Of a stretch of DNA of 11,497 bases, positions 1 through 6,871 are shown one piece after another (position 1 is the stretch's first letter; each line of letters begins with the position of its first letter). The stretch is from Deltaproteobacteria bacterium (GTDB taxonomy: Bacteria; Desulfobacterota; Desulfovibrionia; Desulfovibrionales; Desulfovibrionaceae): contig JAIRVN010000024.1 in the NCBI GenBank assembly GCA_031253875.1, forward strand, positions 1-11,497, given 5' to 3'. The notes below the pieces were generated by a model. It was given only the letters and a program-made list of their open reading frames with translations. It was not told the DNA's origin and did not search any database. The position numbers and the translations under genes were made by a program.

Positions 1-1
1 C

Positions 2-589
2 GGCGCCCTGGACGACGACGAAAAGGGAACGCCCAAGCCCAACCCGGCGCGTTGCCGCCGTTGCGGAACCTGCTTCGGCGCGTGCCCCGAGCGCGTCATC
101 TCCTTTGCGGACTATAACATCGACCAGATCGGCTCGATGATCCGCGAAGTCCATGTGCCCAAAGACATGAAGAACGAAGGCCCGCGCGTGCTCATCCTGG
201 CCTGCGAAAACGACGCCTACCCCGCTCTGGACATGGCCGGCGCGCGTCGCAACGCGTGGAGCCCCTATGTGCGCATCATTCCCGTGCGCTGCCTGGGCTC
301 ACTCAACGCCATCTGGATATCCGACGCGATGTCCAAGGGCTACGACGGCGTGATGATGCTCGGTTGCAAGTACGGAAGCGATTATCAATGCCACTTCATC
401 AAGGGTTCGGAAATCTGCAACCGCCGCAAGGAAAACATCGCCGAAACCCTGGCGCGGCTCGGCATCGAAGCTGCGCGCGTGGAACAGCTTGACGTGGCCA
501 TTGACGAATACGATAAGGTTCCCGCGATGATCGACGACTTCGTGCGCCGCATCATTGAGAAGGGCCCCAACCCCTTCAAGGGCATGTAG
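2..589 (+). CDS. qmoB: QmoB, C-terminal part (quinone-interacting oxidoreductase subunit B), 5' truncated by window edge
   Basis: The frame is open from base 2 and ends at TAG 587-589, giving 195 residues of a longer protein whose start lies outside the window. Near fragment residues 18-29 there is a ferredoxin-type [4Fe-4S] motif, CRRCGTCFGACP. It is followed by an MvhD/FlpD-like domain with cysteines near fragment residues 68, 97, 122, 130 and 139, including GCKYGSDYQC. An HdrA-like flavoprotein ending in a ferredoxin motif plus an MvhD domain, directly before a QmoC-type gene, is the known architecture of QmoB. Family knowledge: QmoABC takes electrons from menaquinol and passes them to APS reductase (AprAB) during sulfate reduction; QmoB is a cytoplasmic FAD/Fe-S subunit. 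The gap to qmoC is 12 nt, so they are almost certainly co-transcribed. The FAD-binding part cannot be seen here. Confidence 0.9.
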   Translation, partial: GALDDDEKGTPKPNPARCRRCGTCFGACPERVISFADYNIDQIGSMIREVHVPKDMKNEGPRVLILACENDAYPALDMAGARRNAWSPYVRIIPVRCLGSLNAIWISDAMSKGYDGVMMLGCKYGSDYQCHFIKGSEICNRRKENIAETLARLGIEAARVEQLDVAIDEYDKVPAMIDDFVRRIIEKGPNPFKGM

Positions 590-601
590 GAGGACGGCAA
601 C

Positions 602-1765
602 ATGGCTCAATGCACGCAAATTACGCCCGATCTGGATTTTGTACGCGAAATCCGGGCCGCCGGCGGCGAAAACCTCAAAAAATGCTACCAGTGCGCGACC
701 TGCGCTGTGGCCTGTCCTATCTCCCCGGCCAACAATCCCTATCCCCGCAAGGAGATGGTATGGGCTTCCTGGGGATTGAAAGACAAGCTCATGAACGATG
801 TGGACCTGTGGCTGTGCCATAACTGCGGCAACTGCGCGGATCTGTGTCCCCGCGGGGCGCGCCCGGCGGATGTGATGGCCGCAGCCCGCAACATGATCTA
901 CAAAGACCTGGTTGCTCCGTCGATCATCGGCAAGTGGATGAGTTCCCTTAAAGGTCTGCCCTTTCTGGTTGCGATTCCCGCCTTCATATGGCTCTTCGTC
1001 TGGGCCGTGCGATCCAACATCAAAGGTTCCTGGTTTCCCAGGGCCGCCGACGGACGCATCGTGTTCGGCGAAATTTTCTACGGCGATTACACCATTGATC
1101 CCATTTTCATCGTCACCTTCTTCGGAGCCCTGTATATCCTGTACAAGGGAACGATGAACCTGCTGAAACGCTTCAAGCCCGAAGGCGCCATGCTCATGCT
1201 TGGCAGCGTCAAACCCTGGTACATGCATTTGTGGGATGTCCTTGTCGGGGAAATCGTCACCCACAAAAAATTCCAGGACTGCGGCGTTGACAAGTCCGAC
1301 CGGAAACTGGGCCACATGGCCATCTTCTATAGTTTTATCGTTCTGGCAGTGGTCACCAGCATCGTGGCGGGCGGCCATTGGATAGGCAAAGTTATCCCGG
1401 TGCTGGATGTGCCGACGCCCATGCCGCAGACCTTCCCGGTGAAAATCCTGGCGAACATCGGCGCTGTAGGTCTGTTGTCCGGCCTGGCCGTGATGACCTT
1501 GCGTCGCTTGAAGCTGGATCCCAAATTCCAGGCTTCCAGTTTCTATGACTGGTACCTGCTTGGCGTTATCTGGGCTGTGGCTGTCACGGGCATGTTTGCG
1601 CAAATTTTCCGCCTTATGGACTGCGCGAGCTGGGCCTTTTCCGTGTACTACCTGCACCTGGTGGCTGTGTGGATGCTGTTTGCGTACCTGCCCTGGTCCA
1701 AGCTCGGGCATTTTGTATACCGCGTGGCGGCGCTCACCTATGTGCGCACGATAGGACGGCGTTAA
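602..1765 (+). CDS. qmoC: QmoC, membrane haem b/iron-sulfur subunit of the Qmo complex
   Basis: This 387-residue protein joins an HdrC-like iron-sulfur domain to a membrane cytochrome b domain. Two [4Fe-4S] motifs are visible: CYQCATCAVACP with C28, C31, C34 and C38, and CHNCGNCADLCP with C72, C75, C78 and C82. After residue 105 there are about six hydrophobic segments (roughly 117-136, 166-183, 238-257, 282-300, 317-337 and 345-365). Histidines at 209, 221, 238, 259, 352 and 370 are candidates for haem b ligands. Family knowledge: QmoC anchors Qmo in the cytoplasmic membrane, oxidises menaquinol and feeds electrons to QmoA/B and on to APS reductase. The start is fixed by GGAGGA just after the qmoB stop. 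A 38-nt gap separates it from qmoD. Length and domain order match the family, with no sign of damage. Confidence 0.95.
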   Translation: MAQCTQITPDLDFVREIRAAGGENLKKCYQCATCAVACPISPANNPYPRKEMVWASWGLKDKLMNDVDLWLCHNCGNCADLCPRGARPADVMAAARNMIYKDLVAPSIIGKWMSSLKGLPFLVAIPAFIWLFVWAVRSNIKGSWFPRAADGRIVFGEIFYGDYTIDPIFIVTFFGALYILYKGTMNLLKRFKPEGAMLMLGSVKPWYMHLWDVLVGEIVTHKKFQDCGVDKSDRKLGHMAIFYSFIVLAVVTSIVAGGHWIGKVIPVLDVPTPMPQTFPVKILANIGAVGLLSGLAVMTLRRLKLDPKFQASSFYDWYLLGVIWAVAVTGMFAQIFRLMDCASWAFSVYYLHLVAVWMLFAYLPWSKLGHFVYRVAALTYVRTIGRR

Positions 1766-1803
1766 CAACGCTCTTCGTTACAAGACTCCGGAGGAGACCT
1801 GAT

Positions 1804-2526
1804 ATGTCTGATGTAGCCCGTAAAGTATTCCCCCTGGAAAGCGTTCTTGCCCTGCTGGTGGGCAAGGAAGACGCCGCTGTCACCGAGATGGCCGGCTTTC
1901 TCACCGGGCGCAGCCTGTGCTGCTGCTCCACCGCCCTGGTCGCTCCCATGGCGGCCGGCTGGTTGGCCAACCTGTATCCGGCCTTCATCAACCTGAAGTA
2001 TGATGGAAGCCAGCCCTGGGCCAATTTCGTGTCCGGCATGAGATCCCAGGTGGGTGACAACGTCTCTGTGCCGCCCATGACAGGCCCGTCCCAGGCCATG
2101 GTCGCCAAAGTGCTCGACGCCATGGCCGAAAAAGCGGAAACCCTGAAAGTCCAGGCCGCGGAAATCACCACGCTCCAGGCTCGCGTGGAAGCACTGGAAC
2201 CTTTCCAGGGCAAGGCCGAGGAACAGGAAAAGAAGATCGGCCAGCTCGAAGCCAAGGTAAAAAGCCAGAACGCCGATATCGGCGCGCTGCGCAGGGAAAT
2301 GATCCCGTTCCAGGGCAAGATGCCCGTGGATCAGCAGGAACTTGAAAACATCATCAAAGATGCCATTGTCAAGAATCTGAAGAACTTCACCGGCGGCATG
2401 GCTGCTGCCGGCGTGGTCGCCGCCGGCGAAGCCGTGGCAGAAGCAGCCGCCGAAGAAAGCGGCGGCGTGCCCGACAGCTTCGGCTTCGGGGCCTCCGGCT
2501 CGGACGGCGACGGTTTCGGCTTCTAG
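1804..2526 (+). CDS. qmoD: QmoD-like protein, promoter-distal gene of the qmo operon, function unresolved
   Basis: The reading frame runs back to 1669, but the ATG at 1804 follows a strong GGAGGAG site and gives 240 residues. Position after qmoC and overall character match the conserved gene called qmoD in Desulfovibrio (DVU0851 in D. vulgaris); its molecular role is not established. Visible parts are: residues 1-60, mildly hydrophobic, with three consecutive cysteines (39-41); residues 95-165, rich in A, E, K, L and Q with heptad-like spacing, a probable coiled coil bracketed by two copies of PFQGK (133-137 and 168-172); an Ala/Gly/Val stretch at 198-217; and a Gly/Phe/Ser/Asp tail containing SFGFG and ending DGDGFGF. 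No catalytic motif is recognisable. The coiled coil suggests a scaffold or assembly partner of Qmo or APS reductase, but that is inference. Confidence 0.78.
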   Translation: MSDVARKVFPLESVLALLVGKEDAAVTEMAGFLTGRSLCCCSTALVAPMAAGWLANLYPAFINLKYDGSQPWANFVSGMRSQVGDNVSVPPMTGPSQAMVAKVLDAMAEKAETLKVQAAEITTLQARVEALEPFQGKAEEQEKKIGQLEAKVKSQNADIGALRREMIPFQGKMPVDQQELENIIKDAIVKNLKNFTGGMAAAGVVAAGEAVAEAAAEESGGVPDSFGFGASGSDGDGFGF

Positions 2527-2543
2527 AACATTCATCTCACGGC

Positions 2544-2565
2544 AAGGATTTGCGAGCAAATCCTT
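2544..2565. repeat. Perfect 9-bp inverted repeat after qmoD
   Basis: AAGGATTTG (2544-2552) and CAAATCCTT (2557-2565) are perfect reverse complements around a 4-nt loop, 17 nt past the qmoD stop. A hairpin here could end or stabilise the qmo transcript. No T-run follows, so it does not look like a classical intrinsic terminator. Confidence 0.45.
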
Positions 2566-2595
2566 CGCATGCGCCTTGATCTTGTCCTTGCATCC

Positions 2596-2628
2596 AGAGG
2601 CGGGGGGAAACCAAGCGTCCCCGCCTCT
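2596..2628. terminator. GC-rich stem-loop between convergent qmoD and serine dehydratase genes, possible shared terminator
   Basis: AGAGGCGGGG (2596-2605) pairs perfectly with CCCCGCCTCT (2619-2628), a 10-bp stem with a 13-nt loop. It lies in the 151-nt gap between convergent genes, where a bidirectional terminator is expected. There is no clear T-run on either strand, so the terminator call rests on stem strength and position. I see no gene in 2527-2677. Confidence 0.45.
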
Positions 2629-2677
2629 TCGGTGTCTGGGGCCGGTTTACGTCGGTTTGAGCAGTATGGGGAATGGC

Positions 2678-4057
2678 TCAGTTTGCCGTCAATTCGCGCG
2701 GCACGACCACAGCCAGACCACCCAACGATGTCTCCTTGTATTTTGCCTGGAGATCCAAGCCGGTGCGGTACATGACCTCAATCACGTCATCCAGATTCAC
2801 GAGTGTCCTTACCTCTCCTTCGAGCAGGGCGAGCTGCGCGCACTGCAAAGCCCGCTGTGCCGCCATGCCGTTGCGTTCAATGCAGGGAATTTGCACCAGG
2901 CCGCCCACAGGGTCGCAGGTGAGTCCAAGGTTGTGTTCCATGGCCATTTTTGCGGCCATTTCAATCTGAAGGAGATCTCCGCCTAAAATGGCGCACAGCC
3001 CTCCGGCCGCCATAGAGCAGGAAACACCGACTTCAGCTTGGCAGCCGGCCTCGGCCCCGGCCAGGGAGGCGTTCATCTGGTACAGCATGCCTATGGCTGC
3101 GGAGGTAAGAATAAAATCGATAATCTTGTCTTCTGAAGTTTCAGGAAAAAACTGCTCGTACCACGCCAATACGCCGGGTATAATGCCGGCGGCGCCATTG
3201 GTGGGGGCCGTCACCACGCGCGCGCCCATGGCGTTTTGTTCGCCCACGGCCATGGCGTAAACAAGCGCCCAAGGCTGAAAATTGCCGCGTCCCTGCTCGG
3301 CCGCCTCCTTGATGCGGCGGAATAGGCCGGGGGCGCGGCAGCTTACGCCAAGTCCACCGGGCAAGGTTCCTTCCATTTTACAACCGCGTTCCACATCTTC
3401 ACGCATGACGCCATAGATTTCCAGGATTTTTTTTCTGACGTTTTCTTCCGTATCCCAAGTTTTTTCATTTGCCATCAGCAGTTGCGCCACAGTTTTATGT
3501 TCCCGGCTGCAGAGTGCGCTCAACTCCTTCCAGGAACCAAAGGGGAAAGGAGGCGTGGCCCCGCCGGAACTGGACGGCGCGTCAAAGTTTTCTTCCGTTT
3601 TGATGAAGCCGCCGCCGATGGAATAGTAGTTTTCAGAGATCAGTTGCTTGTTATGGGAGTCGAATGCCGTAAATGTCATGCCATTTGTGTGCTTGGACAA
3701 GGTCTTGTCCTTGTGGATCTTCATGTCGCGGATATAATTGAATGGAGTTACAAGTTTTCCTCCAAGACGCAGATCCGCATCGCCCACCTGCAGCTCCGCT
3801 ATCCGGGCGTGCATAGCATCAATATCGACGGTTTTGGGATCATTGCCTTCAAGACCGGCGAGAATGGCGCCAAAGGTTCCGTGCCCTGCGCCTGTCAGGG
3901 CAAGCGAACCGTAGACGTCTATCCTGATGCGTCCGATGCCGGCAAGTGCGCTTTCCAGGATTTTGTCCGCAAAGGCTTTCCCGGCGACCATCGGCCCCAT
4001 GGTATGCGAACTGGAAGGGCCGACGCCTATTTTGTACATATTGAATACGCTGAGCAT
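2678..4057 (-). CDS. sdaA: L-serine dehydratase (L-serine ammonia-lyase), single-chain iron-sulfur type
   Basis: This 459-residue protein is a full-length single-chain type II L-serine dehydratase, converting L-serine to pyruvate and ammonia with a [4Fe-4S] cluster instead of PLP. The N-terminal motif GVGPSSSHTMGPM (11-23) is diagnostic, as are VTAPTNGAAGIIPG (282-295), EAGCQAEVGVSCSMAAGG (336-353) and HNLGLTCDPVGGLVQIPC (375-392). C339, C381 and C392 occupy the positions of the three cluster cysteines of the family. The protein ends VPRELTAN and lacks the C-terminal cysteine seen in the Legionella enzyme. The ATG at 4057 follows GGAG at about 9 nt; the gap to the transporter gene upstream is 27 nt, indicating one transcript. 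Pyruvate made here could feed energy metabolism. sdaA versus sdaB naming is arbitrary outside E. coli. Confidence 0.95.
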   Translation of the reverse strand: MLSVFNMYKIGVGPSSSHTMGPMVAGKAFADKILESALAGIGRIRIDVYGSLALTGAGHGTFGAILAGLEGNDPKTVDIDAMHARIAELQVGDADLRLGGKLVTPFNYIRDMKIHKDKTLSKHTNGMTFTAFDSHNKQLISENYYSIGGGFIKTEENFDAPSSSGGATPPFPFGSWKELSALCSREHKTVAQLLMANEKTWDTEENVRKKILEIYGVMREDVERGCKMEGTLPGGLGVSCRAPGLFRRIKEAAEQGRGNFQPWALVYAMAVGEQNAMGARVVTAPTNGAAGIIPGVLAWYEQFFPETSEDKIIDFILTSAAIGMLYQMNASLAGAEAGCQAEVGVSCSMAAGGLCAILGGDLLQIEMAAKMAMEHNLGLTCDPVGGLVQIPCIERNGMAAQRALQCAQLALLEGEVRTLVNLDDVIEVMYRTGLDLQAKYKETSLGGLAVVVPRELTAN

Positions 4058-4084
4058 AGGGGGGTTCTCCGTAGCATGAAATGC

Positions 4085-5344
4085 CTAAGGCATGCAGGAC
4101 GCAATAAGGTTGGCCACCAACGTGATCAGGCCGACAACAAAGATAACGCCGCCGAGGGGAGAACGGTAAATATACAGCCTGGGAACTTTACGCATGAGAA
4201 ATACAGGCATCAGGTAAAGATAGACGGCAATGACCGGAGAGGAAATGATGCCAATGACCGAGAGAATCGGCGGGTTGTATACGGCAAGGAACCAAAGCAG
4301 CACAAAAAGAACGCCCGTTAATGTCAAATCGATTTTCTTGTGATTGAGCGTCGCCCGCTTCTCGGGATTCTTCCACGCCATAAGATCCGTGACGATACCG
4401 TAAAGTCCTTCGCGGGTTCCGGAAAAATGCCCCGTGTACGACCCCATGATGGCGAGAAGGGCGATGCACGGACTACTCCAGCGTATGATGGGATCATGAA
4501 AGGATATGGAGATGGCCGAGAGCGTGTCGATGTTCTGGGTTTGCGCCATTTGGAAGATTTCCACCGAACCGGCCAGCATCATGGAAATCACAAAGAACAT
4601 GATGAAAACAAGGATAAGTATATTTGTCCATAGTATTACCTGGTCTGAACGCCCGACAGCCTCTTCAATCGTAGCGTGATTTTTATGGTAAAATGCGCCT
4701 ACAGTGGAACACACTGGAGAAAAATTCATCGCAAAAACAAATAACGGCAAGAGCACCAACACACTCTTCATGAATTCAAGAGAATCCGGCATTGCTTGCG
4801 TGAATACGGACGTGCTCCAGTGCGGGATCATATAGAGAGAAATGAATACCATAAGCAGGATATGCGGAACGGTAATGATTGAGGTAAAAGCAACCAGGAC
4901 CCTCGGGCTGAAAATCAAAACGCTGGTCAATACGGCCAACGAGACAAAGGTGACCAGCGGCCTTGACGTCTCGCCAAGGTGCATCTGATGCTCCAGAAAA
5001 GAGGAGACGATATTGGTCAGACCCGTGGCATAGCTGACGCAGATGGATACAATGGAGAGAAAATACAGTATGGATAATGCGAAGCTGGCGTTAAACCCCA
5101 AATCGCTTTCCACAGCGCTGATGATGTCTTCGCCTTTGGGACAGGAAGCCACTATACGTGTAATCCCGCGGTGGCTTATGTACGAAAGGGGACAAATGAC
5201 GGCAGCCAAAAGAAGAGTGGGCCAAATACCGGCGAGTCCAGCCTTGATGGGAAGAAAAAGAACGCCCGCGCCTACGGCCGTGCCGAAACAGGTCAACACC
5301 CAGCCCTTGTCGATTTTATTCATCTTCCATGCCGTTGAACTCAT
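4085..5344 (-). CDS. sdaC: SdaC-like serine transporter, HAAAP family
   Basis: This is a 419-residue, very hydrophobic protein with about 11 predicted membrane segments. The start GWVLTCFGTAVGAGVLFLPI closely resembles the first helix of E. coli SdaC (GTAIGAGVLFFPIRAG). Other shared patches are FAMNFSPVCSTVGAF near 223-237, a GHFSGTREGL patch like SdaC GHYLGTLEGL, and NPPILSVIG like NPNILDLIE. Family knowledge: hydroxy/aromatic amino acid permeases of this type import L-serine with protons. Its place directly upstream of a serine dehydratase supports serine uptake for catabolism. The ATG at 5344 has a strong AAGGAGG site. A 63-nt gap with no evident terminator separates it from the aminotransferase gene. 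GC content is visibly lower than in the flanking genes. Threonine uptake is an alternative. Confidence 0.9.
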   Translation of the reverse strand: MSSTAWKMNKIDKGWVLTCFGTAVGAGVLFLPIKAGLAGIWPTLLLAAVICPLSYISHRGITRIVASCPKGEDIISAVESDLGFNASFALSILYFLSIVSICVSYATGLTNIVSSFLEHQMHLGETSRPLVTFVSLAVLTSVLIFSPRVLVAFTSIITVPHILLMVFISLYMIPHWSTSVFTQAMPDSLEFMKSVLVLLPLFVFAMNFSPVCSTVGAFYHKNHATIEEAVGRSDQVILWTNILILVFIMFFVISMMLAGSVEIFQMAQTQNIDTLSAISISFHDPIIRWSSPCIALLAIMGSYTGHFSGTREGLYGIVTDLMAWKNPEKRATLNHKKIDLTLTGVLFVLLWFLAVYNPPILSVIGIISSPVIAVYLYLMPVFLMRKVPRLYIYRSPLGGVIFVVGLITLVANLIASCMP

Positions 5345-5407
5345 GGGAATCCTCCTTATCTGTTGATGTGTGCCGTACGCTCTCGGGCTGCGTCCGACCA
5401 GGGAACC

Positions 5408-6592
5408 TTATCCTTGTCTCGCGCGGGCAAAGCCTTCGGCGGAACGGAGAATCACCTTTTCATCAACGCAAAAGGCCAGACGAAAGTGTCCGGGGCAGCC
5501 GAAGCCCGAACCGGGTACGCCCAGCACCCGTTCCCGTGCCAGACGGCGTACAAAGGCCACGTCATCCCCGCCCGGCGCCTCCGGGAAAAAATAAAAGGCG
5601 CCTTCGGGCATCCGGAAGCCATAGCCCGCCTCTGTCAACACGTTGGCCATGGCGTTGCGGCGGCGTTCATATATCCGTACATCCACCTGCGAGCCGAGCG
5701 CGGCAGCCATAAGGTGCTGCGCCACCACCGGCGGGTTGACAAAACCCAGGGTGCGGTTGGTCATGGTCAGGGCGGCCATGAGCTGTTCACGTTTTTCCAT
5801 GTCGGCGGAAAGCGCCAGATAACCGAGCCGTTCACCCGGCATGCTCAGGTTTTTGGAGAAGGAACTGCCGAGCACGGCATAGGGGTACAGAGGCAGCACC
5901 GAAGGCGCCTGCGCTCCGTCAAAGGCAAGGAAGCGGTAGGGCTCGTCGGAGAAGAGGAATATGGGCCTGCCGTTGCGCTCGGACGCGGCCCGCAGCACGG
6001 CGCAGAGGTTCTCGATCTGTTCGCGGCTGTAGACAACGCCCGTGGGATTGTTCGGCGAGTTGATGATCCGTACCCGGGTGCGTTTGGTGATGGCCGCTTC
6101 GAGCGCGCCGGGATCGGGCGCAAAGCTCTTGGGGGTGCTGGGCACGGGTTTGAACACGCCGCCGTGGTTGTCGGCATACGCGCCGTACTCCACAAAATAC
6201 GGGGCAAAGCACAACACTTCGTCGCCGGGATCAAGCACGGCCCGGAAAAAGACATTGATGCCCCCTGCCACCCCGCAGGTCAAGATGACATCCGCAGCGG
6301 CGACCGGCGTTTGCTGTTCCCTGCTGAGCCAGTCGGCCAGTTTTTCCCTGGCCCAGCCAAAACCGGCGTTGGGCATGTAGCCGAGCGCAAAAGGCTGATC
6401 CAGTGTTTGGGCCAGATTCTTCATGCCGTCCGCCACAGCCGGGGGCGGAGGCAGGTCGGGATTGCCCAGGCTGAAGTCGCATACCGCGTCCTCGCCATAT
6501 TGCTGTTTCAGGGCAATGCCTTCCTCGAACATCTTGCGTATCCAGGAGGAACCTTCCAGGGCGGAAGCTATTTTTGCGGCAACGAGCGACAT
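5408..6592 (-). CDS. PLP-dependent class I/II aminotransferase, substrate unknown
   Basis: This 394-residue protein is a fold-type I aminotransferase of the aspartate aminotransferase superfamily. FSLGNPDLPPP (40-50) is the N-terminal substrate-site segment. NSPNNPTG (178-185) supplies the cofactor-contacting Asn182, and SDEPYR (215-220) the Asp216 that pairs with the pyridine nitrogen. SFSKNLSMPGERLGY holds the PLP-binding Lys247, and Arg371 in FRLAFC is the expected carboxylate-binding arginine. All key residues are present, so it should be active. A closely similar N-terminal pattern (SSWIRKMFEEG then FSLGNPD) is familiar from uncharacterised aminotransferases of anaerobes. Substrate cannot be read from sequence; alanine, aspartate or serine are possible given the serine genes downstream. 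The start follows GGAG with a 7-nt spacer. It lies 15 nt after the small gene. Confidence 0.9.
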   Translation of the reverse strand: MSLVAAKIASALEGSSWIRKMFEEGIALKQQYGEDAVCDFSLGNPDLPPPPAVADGMKNLAQTLDQPFALGYMPNAGFGWAREKLADWLSREQQTPVAAADVILTCGVAGGINVFFRAVLDPGDEVLCFAPYFVEYGAYADNHGGVFKPVPSTPKSFAPDPGALEAAITKRTRVRIINSPNNPTGVVYSREQIENLCAVLRAASERNGRPIFLFSDEPYRFLAFDGAQAPSVLPLYPYAVLGSSFSKNLSMPGERLGYLALSADMEKREQLMAALTMTNRTLGFVNPPVVAQHLMAAALGSQVDVRIYERRRNAMANVLTEAGYGFRMPEGAFYFFPEAPGGDDVAFVRRLARERVLGVPGSGFGCPGHFRLAFCVDEKVILRSAEGFARARQG

Positions 6593-6607
6593 ATTTTTTC
6601 TCCAAAA

Positions 6608-6871
6608 TTATTGCAATACCCCAGTTTCGCTCTGCAAAAAACGTATTTTAGCCTGGCAGTGTTCCATTTCCAGGCGTTTTTGCAATTTTCCCTGGCGCAG
6701 CCTGTGGATATCCCCGGCGTGCACAATGCCTTGTTCCGGATTTTCCGCCGCCATGAAGATGCGCAGGCCGGCGTCCATGTCGCTGATCTCAGCGCGCAGT
6801 TTCTCCCACTGTTCCTGCAACGCTGGAATAGACTCCGGAGAGGCGCACGCGCTTGCGTGGTGTTTTGTCAT
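6608..6871 (-). CDS. Small hypothetical helical protein, 87 residues
   Basis: The frame extends to an ATG at 6910, but that start has no ribosome binding site. The ATG at 6871 is preceded by AGGAAGG at about 3 nt and gives 87 residues beginning [14 protein letters not shown]. After residue 15 the protein is dominated by helix-forming, charged residues (E, K, R, Q, L), compatible with two helices or a short coiled coil. It has no signal peptide or membrane segment. I do not recognise the family. The first 83 nt overlap, in another frame, the end of the upstream EPSP-synthase-like gene, and the stop is 15 nt before the aminotransferase start, so it sits inside the operon. The long overlap is a reason for caution; the good ribosome binding site and uninterrupted frame support a real gene. 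Confidence 0.6.
   Translation of the reverse strand: MTKHHASACASPESIPALQEQWEKLRAEISDMDAGLRIFMAAENPEQGIVHAGDIHRLRQGKLQKRLEMEHCQAKIRFLQSETGVLQ

Noticed and set aside
299..1768. 489-codon open frame on the minus strand
   Set aside because: It is antisense to qmoB/qmoC, has no recognisable domain and is His/Gly/Ala rich as expected for a shadow frame in GC-rich coding DNA; the plus-strand genes have clear motifs.
1762..2559. 265-codon open frame on the minus strand
   Set aside because: It is antisense to qmoD with no ribosome binding site or domain; phenylalanine/glycine-rich runs mirror the qmoD codon pattern.
4081..4093. Small inverted repeat ATGCC-TAA-GGCAT at the sdaC stop
   Set aside because: The 5-bp stem lies over the stop codon with no T-run, and the downstream gene begins 27 nt later, so it is probably chance.
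3482..4321. 279-codon open frame on the plus strand
   Set aside because: It spans the ends of two well-supported minus-strand genes (sdaA and sdaC) and shows no domain.
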